Positions 36,370 to 46,727 of a stretch of 64,000 bases of DNA are shown here, piece after piece. The translations under genes were made by a program, and so were the position numbers. A model generated the notes under the pieces. It was not told the DNA's origin and made no database searches. It saw only the letters and a list, made by a program, of their open reading frames with translations. Origin of the DNA: Paramacrobiotus metropolitanus (taxonomy: Eukaryota > Tardigrada > Eutardigrada > Parachela > Macrobiotidae); NCBI RefSeq assembly GCF_019649055.1, contig NW_026570262.1, positions 496,001 through 560,000 on the forward strand. The letters are read 5' to 3'. The number at the start of each line of letters is the position of its first letter. Position 1 is the stretch's first letter.

Positions 36370-37542
36370 ATGTCGCCATTCCCAGTAAAGACTGGACCGT
36401 CGCAACCACTGAAACCGGTGCCTAGTGAAAAGATAGCTGAAGCAACGGCTGTGACTCTGGACATTATAAATGATGTCCGGAAAAAGGATAAGATGGCAGC
36501 ATTTGCCCATCTGTTACAGAGATATAGGCAGATTATAGCCCCGCGATATATCGACACCGAAGAATATGGGACGATAGTTAAAGTTGCCGCAGAACGCGGT
36601 ACATTAGTAGAAGTGTACGAAAACTGGATACCGACAATGAAATACGCGATAACCGCGACTCGTAAAAGCCGATATGTCGGACTGAAAATAACGAACATGC
36701 AGGAGATGGTAGAAGCAGCGACAATCGCTATCAGGGACATCCACAACGTTCGTGGATCGACTATTGACGAGATTGTTAGGTATATGTACCTAACAATGCC
36801 GTTAGATTCAGTTAATCCCGAGCAGCGTTATTCCGATGTTAACGCCGCAGTTAATGAGGCAATAGCCACAGGAATAATCGTAGATGCGGCGTTGGCCGGG
36901 AATAGTGGGCGATACGCCTTAGCGGAGACAAACCGCAAAAGAATTGCTGAATTAACCGGTCAGCATATTGAAGAAATACCGTATTTACCCGCAAAGCGCG
37001 TTCCATTCGGGCGGAAGCCTATAGCAGTTGATGAGCCAAAAACCTTGTTGGCACAACCGTCGCGTAATGAGTTGGCAGTTGCCATTTATAAAATTGAACA
37101 GAGAGGGAAAAATCCCACTGCACAGCGGATAAGTGAATACTTCAGCACTTATCAGCCATATGCAGTACAGTCTATGCTTCGTACGATGTACGAAGACGCA
37201 CAGGTAACCCGTCGATATAATGGTGAAACCTCACCTTCTTATTATTTCGGACGCAAAGGACTTTCTTTTCTACAAAGAGTACAGTTTGACAAGGTCCCGC
37301 AGTGGGACGAGATCGTTGTGAAAACGATCGTGGAAATTGGTGATCCCTCGGGATCGTCGCCTGACGAAATCATACAGTATATCAGGACTGTATGTCCAGC
37401 AATAGCTGACCAAGTGGATGATGCCGTGACTTTGGCGATAAGTCGCCTAATTACTGATCCGAGAATAATCGGATTGAATGACCCGCATCGCGGGATGGTA
37501 TTATCCGTGGTTTTAGACCACATCATTGAAGAAGATAATTAA
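36370..37542 (+). CDS. Retroelement ORF with tandem linker-histone-like winged-helix domains (390 aa)
   Basis: Not a known gypsy protein. Residues about 110-186 follow the linker histone H1/H5 (H15) globular pattern: EMVEAATIAI for helix 1, RGSTIDEIVRYMY for the GSS-type turn and helix 2, VNAAVNEAIATGII for helix 3, and NSGRYALAE for the wing, aligned by eye with the family. Two further stretches, about 232-296 (NELAVAIYKIEQ... YYFGRK) and about 312-385 (VVKTIVEIGDPSGSSPDEII), have the same helix-turn-helix layout with weaker residues. An N-terminal helical region (1-105) may be a fourth. ATG at 36370 is the only good start; the stop is TAA 37540-37542. The frame is intact, unlike gag and pol. 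A DNA- or nucleosome-binding role is inferred from fold only. Confidence 0.6.
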   Translation: MSPFPVKTGPSQPLKPVPSEKIAEATAVTLDIINDVRKKDKMAAFAHLLQRYRQIIAPRYIDTEEYGTIVKVAAERGTLVEVYENWIPTMKYAITATRKSRYVGLKITNMQEMVEAATIAIRDIHNVRGSTIDEIVRYMYLTMPLDSVNPEQRYSDVNAAVNEAIATGIIVDAALAGNSGRYALAETNRKRIAELTGQHIEEIPYLPAKRVPFGRKPIAVDEPKTLLAQPSRNELAVAIYKIEQRGKNPTAQRISEYFSTYQPYAVQSMLRTMYEDAQVTRRYNGETSPSYYFGRKGLSFLQRVQFDKVPQWDEIVVKTIVEIGDPSGSSPDEIIQYIRTVCPAIADQVDDAVTLAISRLITDPRIIGLNDPHRGMVLSVVLDHIIEEDN

Positions 37543-37616
37543 TTACAGTATCTCCGACGTGGTAGATGCGTATAAATACGCAGTCAATCGAAATGCCGTA
37601 ATTACTGCATAATTTA

Positions 37617-37637
37617 ATTATTTTAAATTAATTGCAG
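37617..37637 (+). promoter_or_regulatory. Putative 3' splice acceptor before the 849-codon ORF
   Basis: A T/A-rich run ending AATTAATTGCAG at 37637, then ATAAC and the ATG at 37643. Same CAG|ATA context as 31134. Confidence 0.5.
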
Positions 37638-37642
37638 ATAAC

Positions 37643-40192
37643 ATGGAAGAATTACCGTATGCCTATGCGCCAATGCGCTCCTGTAGAAGGTGCCAGCATA
37701 ACACCAATAACCGGAAATGTGTGGAATGCACACTTGGACCGAATTTCCGATCGGAAAATCCGCAGATTACCGTATCCCGTCTGTACGACGAAGTACTGCT
37801 GCGCAGTCTGGATGCCTACCGTACTGTTACATTGCCGGAATATTGGACAATAGTCTGTGCAACACCGTATTACTATCGGGGTATTTTCGATAGTGCTGTG
37901 CAGTTTATCAGCGAGGACAACGATGCGTGGGCCTACGCGGTCCATCCCGAGAATTACGGGCGATGCACAGCGGATCTGATGAAGCGCATAAGTGCGCCAC
38001 CAAATCAGGTAAATTTACCTGTTATTAGTGAATGTGGGAATTTTGAAATATTCCCTTTGAATAGTAATATTCAGTACTTACCGGGCAGGGATAATTCCCA
38101 TAATTTACAGAGTTGCTCGACGAGTACCAGCGGACAGCAAATGTCGTATCAGCCGCAACAAGGCCAAAGGCAACCGCCGGTCATGTTTCAGCCGCGACCA
38201 TATCAGCAGCAAAGTCTGCCAACAACGGGATATCAGCAGCAAATGCAACCGCCTATCCGTTATTCGAATATGGCATTGCAAGTGCCGTCGGGTGCTTTGC
38301 CACCGGAGCATATTGCTCACCTTCAACAGAGCCTTCCCAGTGGAAGTTACCAATACGATCCGGAAACGCGGATGATAACTTCGTGTCCCTGGCCAGCTGG
38401 GACAGCACCGAAAGAACCACAACAACGGCAATCCAACCCGTTGTTAGCGAATCTTCCGCCGTTGACCAGGATGGGACCAGCGAGTCAAACGCCGTATCCA
38501 CAACAAACGTTGCAAGTACAGCCTACGACTTCCAGAGCCGTAAGTGAACCAGTTGCAAATTCAGAACCGAATTCAGGTGCTAGTTATTCTAGCAACACTA
38601 GCAATGCTAGTGGTACAACACGGCATAAGATTACTTATCATTCACCGAACGTGGGGAAAACCCCAGATAACTCGTTCGTAGAAGGTGATATAATGCCTGG
38701 TAAATTGAATGTGGCTGCTAAATTTCAGAAGAAAGCAGCAAATTGGAACGTTCGCGCAACGCATGATAAACTAGCACAGTATAAGCCAGATGCATCTGTA
38801 TTACTGATGCCAGAGCGACAGACATATCCGCAGCGTATCCGCCGCGATATCGACGCCATCCGTCAAGACCTGGATCAATACATTGATCGTGTTGCGTCGG
38901 TAATTGGCACCGTTAATGCTGATCAGAGAACCGAAATTGGCAAAGCCATTACTGATACCTTGGACTTGTTACATACCGTCGGGTATGATCTACGTATTCG
39001 GAATTCGATCAATATGTATAAGATCGATCTGTTTCGGCAAATGGAAGTCCGGCGATACGAGACGCCGCGTCGTAATGGACTGCGTAGTGCGCTGGATATC
39101 TCCCAGCTTAAAGAGAAACTTATTGAAATCACCGTGGTGGACTGGGAATTAATTTCCCAGTTTAAAATTCTATTCACCGAAAATCCGGAGGAATTCCTCC
39201 TTCAGTTTATACTACCGGACACGGATCCAACAAAGTTCTGGTTTTTCTGCCGTGCCGCATGTGCGCTTCAGCGTAAAATCGCCCCCATGAAAATTACGTG
39301 GGATGCGATTAGTATCGGATGGGGATTAAAGCAATATGTTTTGGTTATCCTATCCGCGTTGATGGGTAATTGCCATGCCCATCACTGGGCCCGGACTTAT
39401 AGGCAGGTTGAGCAAAATCGCCGTCTGAAAAGTTATGTTAATCGCTTGGGTGAGCCACTTAATGAGGAACAACAAGCAAAAGTGCTGAACGATCTTTTGC
39501 ATGTGATGCAAGTCGATGGACTTCAAACCGATTCCATCTGTAATGGACATTATGATGGGATCTACGATCTCGTCAAACGATTTGCGGAACGTCAGGGCCA
39601 GGGGAAGCGCAAGGTCGCTCCAAATTCACCTGATACTCCGACAACGAGCCAGACAGTACAGCCAGAACCGAAAAAAACGGTAGTGTCAATGGACACTGAA
39701 GAAACTGAGGAAACGCCGGAGACAGCTAATGCTGCACCAATCGCAGTTAACACTGCAACCGCAGCGCCGGCTGCGAATACCGAATCTGCAGTGATCACTG
39801 CGCCGCCTGGCGAAATTCCGCGAACGGATGTCGTGGCGTCGGTGGAATCACTGACAATTTCGGGGAGTGCGCAGAAACTCCTTGAAGAGGCAGTAATGGA
39901 GACGGACGAGAAGCCGTCCATAGAGAATAATTTCCTCTATCCATCTCGACAAGCCCTGCGGGATAGACAGTACGAACTGGAAGCAATGGGCCAGGACTCG
40001 ACTTTTACCGATGTGGACCATCTGATTTTTGCGGTGCACATTCCGGATAATGAGACCGACCCGTTGTATTATCCGGGAGGAAACGGAGGAGTGGATATGT
40101 TGGACGATAGTACCGAAGTTAAGACTACGTCTGCCGTATTGAGCGACGCTGTTAATGCATTAAATGAAGAACCGCAGATAGAATTGCCGTAA
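37643..40192 (+). CDS. Retroelement ORF of unknown function with N-terminal zinc-ribbon-like motif (849 aa)
   Basis: I do not recognise this protein. The N-terminus carries CRRCQHNTNNRKCVEC, a C-x2-C-x8-C-x2-C pair that could bind zinc. Residues about 160-330 are rich in Gln, Pro, Ser and Thr (low complexity). A middle part (about 380-655) is mostly helical and polar with several Trp and His residues (FWFFCRAACALQ, NCHAHHWARTY). The last 180 residues are acidic and Ala/Thr/Glu-rich. There is no signal peptide or membrane helix, so it is not an Env. The frame is intact over 2.5 kb; ATG 37643 has purine context and lies six bases after a splice acceptor. The stop codon TAA (40190-40192) lies within the first unit of the 67-bp repeat. 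A structural or regulatory protein of the element is possible. Confidence 0.65.
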   Translation: MEELPYAYAPMRSCRRCQHNTNNRKCVECTLGPNFRSENPQITVSRLYDEVLLRSLDAYRTVTLPEYWTIVCATPYYYRGIFDSAVQFISEDNDAWAYAVHPENYGRCTADLMKRISAPPNQVNLPVISECGNFEIFPLNSNIQYLPGRDNSHNLQSCSTSTSGQQMSYQPQQGQRQPPVMFQPRPYQQQSLPTTGYQQQMQPPIRYSNMALQVPSGALPPEHIAHLQQSLPSGSYQYDPETRMITSCPWPAGTAPKEPQQRQSNPLLANLPPLTRMGPASQTPYPQQTLQVQPTTSRAVSEPVANSEPNSGASYSSNTSNASGTTRHKITYHSPNVGKTPDNSFVEGDIMPGKLNVAAKFQKKAANWNVRATHDKLAQYKPDASVLLMPERQTYPQRIRRDIDAIRQDLDQYIDRVASVIGTVNADQRTEIGKAITDTLDLLHTVGYDLRIRNSINMYKIDLFRQMEVRRYETPRRNGLRSALDISQLKEKLIEITVVDWELISQFKILFTENPEEFLLQFILPDTDPTKFWFFCRAACALQRKIAPMKITWDAISIGWGLKQYVLVILSALMGNCHAHHWARTYRQVEQNRRLKSYVNRLGEPLNEEQQAKVLNDLLHVMQVDGLQTDSICNGHYDGIYDLVKRFAERQGQGKRKVAPNSPDTPTTSQTVQPEPKKTVVSMDTEETEETPETANAAPIAVNTATAAPAANTESAVITAPPGEIPRTDVVASVESLTISGSAQKLLEEAVMETDEKPSIENNFLYPSRQALRDRQYELEAMGQDSTFTDVDHLIFAVHIPDNETDPLYYPGGNGGVDMLDDSTEVKTTSAVLSDAVNALNEEPQIELP

Positions 40193-40500
40193 AAGCATTA
40201 AATGCTAAAATTTAACCGCCGTAGTACACAACGTGTATACCGATATTTAATCGCCGTAAAAGCATTACATGCTAAAATTTAATCGCCGTAGTACACAACG
40301 TGTATACCGATATTTAATCGCCGCAAAAGCATTACATGCTGAAATTTAATCGCCGTAGTACACAACGAGTGCACTTAATTAATCGCCGTAAAAAGCCCAA
40401 CGAGCGCATCAGATTGAATTTATTACAATCATTACAAAAAATGAATTGCCGTAGTGCATTAATTGCATAAAGACAGATGAGTAGAATTGCCGTAGATGCA
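40186..40500 (+). repeat. 67-bp tandem repeat and GCCGTA motifs after the last ORF
   Basis: Units at 40186-40252 and 40253-40319 (67 bp) and a diverged third at 40320-40384, then scattered GCCGTA at 40385, 40448 and 40489. GCCGTA occurs at least eight times here, each followed by a short imperfect palindrome such as GCATTACATGC or GTACACAACGTGTAC. The same hexamer followed by a palindrome occurs after the pol stop (31035) and after the 390-codon ORF (37595). Confidence 0.85.
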
Positions 40501-40855
40501 TTAAGCTGCAACGATGTCGTGGATCGACGCAACAATGCGTATGACTGGAGGAAAACTCCGGAATGGATCGGAAAACCTGCAGAATAACAAGGATTAACAT
40601 GCGGGATTGGATTTAACCGGATTGGAAATTTACCGGAATAATTTTACCGGATTTTGTTGCGAGTTTAACTCGTTTGATTAATTTTACGCCGCATTTAGCA
40701 GCGTGTGTTCTCACTAACCTGTGATGGAATAATTGGCACATTTTTTTTTAAATAAGAATTGCTCGCTATGTTGCATTTAACATGCATTTTCTCATTTCTT
40801 TTTTTTTCATTCCTGTTTTGAGCCTCAAGGGGCTTCGGCATCCCGTCCCGTGGCA
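40501..40855. other. 3' untranslated part of the element
   Basis: AT-rich, with runs of T (near 40741 and 40800), no gene. No purine-rich primer tract is visible directly before the LTR; the last bases before it are CCCGTCCCGTGGCA. Confidence 0.5.
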
Positions 40856-41140
40856 TGTCAGAGTGCTGCGCATATAGCACAGGATATTGGCACATGCGCC
40901 TCACCATCATTGGCTCGGCTTGCCATCCGCCAGCTTCTCAAACACGACTGATCGTGTTTGCCATTCGAGTGCCAGCTTCGGAACCGTTAACATCGATTCC
41001 TAGCATATTTTGGTTTCATGCCTTTTTTTCCCTTTATTTCGATGTTGATTAGCTTTTATTTCGGTGAAATAAAGCGATTATTTCGAGGAGATGTTGTTTC
41101 CGTTGTCGTTTCTCTGTACAGCGTAGACGCTTCTCCGAGA
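40856..41140 (+). repeat. 3' LTR
   Basis: 285-bp copy of 21884-22167 with one extra T in the run near 41023. The AATAAA is conserved. Confidence 0.85.
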
Positions 41141-42192
41141 GTACGGATGACATCCCTCGTTTGTGTGGGGATCGCTAGAATGGCGTCCTACCCCATGTTG
41201 ACGACGCTAATTTTTAAGTCGCAGCTGCGACCTCCCGGGGGTTCGGAGAGAATCAGGTGATATACATCCCGAGACAGTACTGGATGTTAAAAAGTTTTGC
41301 CTTGTCACCGATTAGCTAAGGGATGACGTCGATTTTTAAACGAATTTTGGGCGCACGGATGGCGACCACGGTAGACGGGTCGGGAGGTACAGCGAAGCAG
41401 GTGGCGTTCCAGTTCTGGTGTAACTTGTCAAAAAATGCTTACTTATTCTCAATCTTGGGTTCAGATGATGCAGGAAAGGAATTGTGATCATGGTAAAATT
41501 AAATAAAAATTCTAAAGTCTGTTGGAAATTTTTAATAAATCATTAAAGTTTTGGTGACAACTTATCGTGTGCACCCTGTACATGAATTGTAGTACTGTAC
41601 CCGCGCGAGTTTAAGGGACAGTAAATTCCCCTGGACCGCCCGCACTAGATGTCAGTTTCTTTGATGTCAAAGAAGCCGACGCCTAGTGCGGGCGGTCTGG
41701 GGCAGATTTCTGTCCCTTAAACTCGCGCGGGTATGCAGTAACTGCATCATAGCGTTGCCATGACTATGCATATAAATGCAGCTACGCTGGCGTTGCTAGG
41801 TCGGTAAAATTACAGAATCTCGAGAATCTCGTGTACATATGTACATGTCGTAAGTACACTCGTACATCACAGAAACAAAACAATAAGCACGTACGTACAG
41901 TGCTATTCGTGTACAGTGTCAATGGTCAATGGTCTTAAGCGGTTCCGGTTTCCACAGCTTTTCTCGGTTCATCATGTTGTTCATTTATCAACCTTAACCG
42001 GTTTTTAGGGTGACTAAGATGTGCTAAACTGCTAATGCACAGAGACGGAAGAGTAACGCTAAACACGTACCGGATGTCATACCGGAAGTTGAATGCGCCT
42101 TTTACTGCTAGACTTCAATCAGAAAGAATCAGAAAGAATTTTTCCGAGTCAGCGTTTATAAGGCGGCTGCAGAGCGTTCAATCTGTTAGAGA
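41141..42192 (+). promoter_or_regulatory. Spacer and presumed upstream region of gene D
   Basis: 41141-41597 holds nothing recognisable. About 41750-42010 is similar to 53375-53620 upstream of gene E (shared CTCGAGAATCTCG, CACTCGTACATCACAG, ATGGTCAATGGTCTTAAG). The last 200 bp resemble the sequence before gene C, including TTCCGAGTCAG and a TTTATAAGG TATA-like box about 25-30 bp before the ATG. Confidence 0.45.
41600..41731. mobile_element. 132-bp palindromic MITE with TA target duplication
   Basis: Arms of about 49 bp (starting CCCGCGCGAGTTTAAGGGAC) are nearly perfect inverted repeats, and TA lies at both borders (41598-41599, 41732-41733), as in Tc1/mariner-type elements. The inner arm has CCGCCCGCACTAG. 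Confidence 0.8.
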
Positions 42193-45031
42193 ATGGCAGC
42201 CGCAAATCTGTGCTGTTTATCTGAGTTGAGAGCAATGCTTGGGTTTATAGTTCTGATTGCTCTTGGCGCCGGTTGCGTGGACGGACTCGACTACGTCATC
42301 CTGGGATTGGGCGGCGTTAAACCCGGCAGCGCGTTTCCCGTCTCTATTTGGTTTATCATGCCACATCGAATGTTAAGATTGACATGGCCCTAGTCGGACA
42401 ACGGTATGTGTGCAATCTTCCTTATACCAACTGTGAACTTACCGATTTTTAGTGTAAACCCGGTTCATTTTTTTTTGCAACAGACGCATCGACCAGTTGG
42501 TGTTTTCCTCGTCGGCCTTTATCCAGCCTGAACGTGTTACCAGACTTGAAATTCATGTACGTTAATTGACTGTTGCCCACATGATCAATTGAACAAACCC
42601 TAAATTCCGAATTTAACATCCGTATGGTTTAAACGCCCCCTTTCGTAAGTCCGATATAACAGACGCCCCCCCCCCCACCACCGAAATTGTTGTCCTGGGG
42701 CGCAAAATAGTTTCTAACAGATCTCTTGGTGAATAAAATGACAGTTAAGAGTTAGCAGAAATTAAATTATCCCTGAATGCGCGTTCCCTGTACTCACCGG
42801 CACCGGCGCTGCTCCGTGTGCATATTGCTAGCTTTCTGCATATTGCCCCTAGTTTTCTGCTGCATCATTCTAACGCTCGTTTACATATACTTTACTTCGT
42901 ATTTCTTACTCCCTGCTGGTTTTTCTTTTCGCGTTTACCACCCAATAGTTTTTCATTAGGTGGGTGATCTATCCAGTTTGACAGCCGATAATATGGCGCT
43001 ATACATTACCGGAGCTGACTCTTCGGCTGCTTTTTCCGCCGCATATCCAGGAATTTTCTGGAACAATGCAATGTGGAAATGGGAAGACGACCGGCAGGCA
43101 CTGTTTCCGCAAATTCTCATCCAGACCGAGCAGCCGCAATACCATGCAAAAGACACAGTAGGCTTCCACGTCGTATCCACGAGAAGGGCGGTAGATCGGC
43201 TACAGCCGATAATTGTGCCGTTCAACGTCCAGATTGTGGTACGCAGCAATGTTCCTAAAAAGCGTTCCCAAAAATTTTAATTATTCAACATTCTCGGTTT
43301 TGTGGAGGATCCGCTAGAAAACGTGGTTAAAGAGTTTAGCAACCCTAACGGCTCCGAAGGTTAGTGGTTTAAGCGACCATCTATGTAGTGTTGTCATGTT
43401 GTACTTAGCAACAGTTGTTTGTAGTAGCTGTATCTCCTGCTGTTTTGTACTCAGTTCTCATACTGCCTGGCCAGCGTTCATGTGGTATTAAAATCCCTAT
43501 TATTTTGTAATACGTGACGAATCTACATGTATAAATGTACTTACAAGTTTGCACTTCTCTCTAGTTACTGGTTATTTTGCCGGCGAGATGGCGTTATCCA
43601 CGGATCCACTTTTGGGCAAGTGGACGGTTCGCGTAGTAAATGCATCCGTTGGTGAATATCCAGCTCCGGAAACGGTAAAGACAGATGTTCATCTTTATAA
43701 TATGGTTGCATCCACTACAGTACTTTCATGCATTCAGAACCCTAATGTGCTCCTGATTTGGTTTGCTGCTGGTGACTACATACTGACAATAATCACGTAA
43801 CTTGTGATACATATACTTGACGTTATTTTGTGCGTTAAAGAATACACCAACACGATTTGCCCGTTGTATCTTCGGATGCTTGTCCCCTTACAACATGGGT
43901 CCCGTTCTGGCCAGCAGACAGTTCTCGGTTTCTGAATCCAGTAAGCTCATATACTGTAGTTATATGAGACATTGTGTCCGACTATCAGTTGTAAAGGTCT
44001 ATTTGCTTCAGTTACACCGCGATTCGAAGTCAGGATCATTAACGCTAAGGAAAATATCGTTCCATCGGTGGATGACGAAATCTGTTTCAATGTGTCCGCA
44101 AAGTAAGCTTCGTGGTGCTTGTATCAGAAGGCTGGGATGACGTTGTGGGTAAAACCACTTATGTACCTCCGTTCCATAGCTGTAAAAAAAGGAGAAAGTT
44201 ACTGCCTGTCAAGTATTCACTACTGCTTATTAAATAAATGAACTAAAAACCGGTTACTGTCAAAAGCCCCGTCTGTGGCATTATACCGGCAATCCGAACT
44301 GTACAAAATTCGCTTCCCCTTGGAACTGGAAACCTTCCAGCCTGGGAATCCTTTCACAGTTAACGCACGAATAATAGAAGTGAATGGTCATCCGCCGCCG
44401 ACCAACCACCGCGCAGCGCTACTCATGGTGCGTTTTTACGGTTATGTTCCATCTCGAAAGGGACTGTATTCAGAATGGGGAACGTGGAAGCCACTATCGG
44501 CCAGTGGTCATGCGACCTGCTCGAGGCACGCAAAGACGAACGAGGATACATGGTCTGGTCCCCCTTACAGTAACAAGTTTGGCGATCGTTATGGCGCCGA
44601 GTTGACATCTGAAGACGGCTGCGAAGCGGACGCGGCTGTCATGATGCCGGTGGATGTCGCGGACGCTGGGACGATCAAGGTCGCTGTCGACACTCCCAAG
44701 CAAGCCGACGCATTGGTCGTCAGTATTTCTTACATGAATTTGACAAGAATCGACGCTCCGGTCCACGGGAAATACTCTCCGTCGGGGAGCTTCTTGGAAA
44801 TCAGGCAGTTGGCGATTGAACTATAAACCATGGCCGAATTTGACATTATCACTACAGCCCGATCCAACGAACCTATTTATCTTGTGGTACGCGAAACTAT
44901 ATAATGATGGCGTTGCCAACATAGTTTTTTCATGATCTTAGTTCATATCTTGTCTTACTTACTCTTTATTTATTTTTCTTTATTTATTTCTATGGATGTT
45001 TAGATTTTACAATTTCGTTTAGCATTTAAAT

Positions 45032-45798
45032 GTTATGTAAGGGCGGGACGCCCCGCCCTCCTGAGTAGCTATTCGCTGTTTCTGGGGATTTCCACCCCGC
45101 ACATTGCTGCGCTGTTTTGACGGACCTGCAGCACAGTTGCACTGGCTGCAGGATCCTTCCTCATGAGTCTGGTGTTGCTGCGCCACGGTGCGCATTAGAT
45201 TCGGCAATAAAGCCTCATCCGGGTTCACCGCTGTTCGCTGTCGAGGATACGCGTGGCGCCCATACGGCCCCGCGTCATATGGTCGCAGATCATGGTTGCG
45301 AGCCAGGCCGTGCGCGCTGCCCGCGCGCACGGCTCCTCTGATTATTTGAGCCAATTTAACCCCCATGTGTGCAGCTACAAATGCCCCCATTCCCGCGGAA
45401 CGTGATGGATTCCTCTCCCAACTGACGGAGATGGACGCCTCCCCGCGCCGGATGCCTCCCAAACTGGACGGAGATGCCGCGGAGCGAGAAACGCCTCCTG
45501 CGATGCCGTGGAGCGAGAATTGCCTCCTGCGATGCCGACGGCGAACGCGACCCGGACCAGCGGGAAACCAGAACGGATACACCGCCAACAGCAGCACCAA
45601 CTCCGATCCCAACGGCACGGATCGACCACCAGCATCACGCCGAAGAATTCCCCCACCATAACACTGCCCGAACTTCCTGGGACGGCGACCTCCCCCCGGA
45701 CGGAGCAGTGGATTTCACCGCGGATTTGCGTGCGTGTCACTTCGTGACCGAAACATTTCATGACCAAGTCGGAACTTCTATTCCGCACTTAAAGAAAA
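45032..45798. other. GC-rich insertion in a gene D intron
   Basis: This 770-bp block is visibly richer in G+C than its surroundings and starts with a hairpin (GGGCGGGACGCCCCGCCC). It has overlapping long open frames on both strands as GC-rich DNA often does; none resembles a known protein. It has a 30-odd-bp internal direct repeat around 45470-45535 (GATGCCGYGGAGCGAGAA units). Likely a mobile or foreign piece, type unknown. Confidence 0.5.
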
Positions 45799-46727
45799 GT
45801 TAAGTTTTGTAGATGTTAAGTTTTGTAGATGATGTCGACAAGCTCCGACAAGAGCAACTACATGTGGAGTGACTCGATCTTTGCACTTGGTTCGCGCGTT
45901 ACGGCCACTGTGCCCATTAGTGAATCCGTCCCGGGATTATCATACAAGGCAATCAAACGTTGGAGATTGTTTCGTTTATGTAGAACAAAATTAACGCTTT
46001 AATATTCTACGTTGAGGTTGGCCATATGACCTTGGGGCAGATTTTCCTCGAGTTAAATTTTACCGGTGAATGAGTACTATGCAGGTATCCGGGTACTCCG
46101 GCGCAGATATCCTGTTGAGACCCAAAACGCAATCCGCCTCTGCATTCAAATATTTCTTGCTGTTTGCAAATAAGTAGTTCATATGCAGATAGTCTGAGAT
46201 AAAGCAGCATAACGTCAAAAACGGCAAGCCAAGCACAATGCAACGCGATCATATCCTTATTATTGCTGCTGATAATTACTGCGATATAGGCAAAAGTAAA
46301 AAATAAATTACGACGAAAAAGATATCGGGAGACGGCTAAGCGATCACAGTTAATGTTTACTTGATCCTGTGGCTGGTTTAGATGATCATCAAGAAGCTAC
46401 AGGTATGTGAAAAGGGTCTTTACTCTTTATACAACGTGGTTGCCAAAAAAATAGCACAACTGTAATTTTTTTATCTAAATTGCTTTTGTGGTATGGATGG
46501 TTTATGTCGGCGTTCATATCGGTTTATATGCGACATTAATACGCCACAATTCTTAGCGTATAATAATGCACGATTTCAACAAAAAGATTAATATTGGTTT
46601 TTTTACGTGTTTTATATAAATTTCTGAAATTTGCAGCGGCTAAAACGGATAATTTTGTCTAGGGTTTGTCTGCTCAACGATTAGACTAAATTAAACCAAA
46701 CTACGAATTCAAAATGTTGCTGTCGGT

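Larger units (their letters stand above)
21884..41140 (+). mobile_element. 19.26-kb Ty3/gypsy-type LTR retrotransposon with extra ORFs
   Basis: Bounded by 284/285-bp direct repeats that differ by one T in a T-run. Contents in order: 5' LTR, candidate tRNA primer site, leader, gag, zinc-knuckle frame, protease, RT/RNase H, integrase, a 73-codon ORF, a 74-bp minisatellite, a nested 749-bp inverted-repeat element, a 90-bp minisatellite, a 390-codon ORF, an 849-codon ORF, a 67-bp repeat and the 3' LTR. RT-RNase H-integrase order defines the Ty3/gypsy group. The 4-bp flanks read GTAG and GTAC, so the target duplication is imperfect or absent. No clear polypurine tract precedes the 3' LTR. Near-identical LTRs imply a young insertion; frame changes in gag and pol imply this copy cannot move alone. 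Typical gypsy elements are 5-9 kb. Confidence 0.85.

Noticed and set aside
36370-40192. An env gene downstream of pol
   Set aside because: Neither long ORF has a signal peptide, transmembrane helix, fusion peptide-like segment or cysteine pattern of an envelope protein.
45019-45803. Long overlapping frames on both strands
   Set aside because: High G+C lowers stop frequency; composition is low-complexity Arg/Pro/Ala and no family is recognisable.
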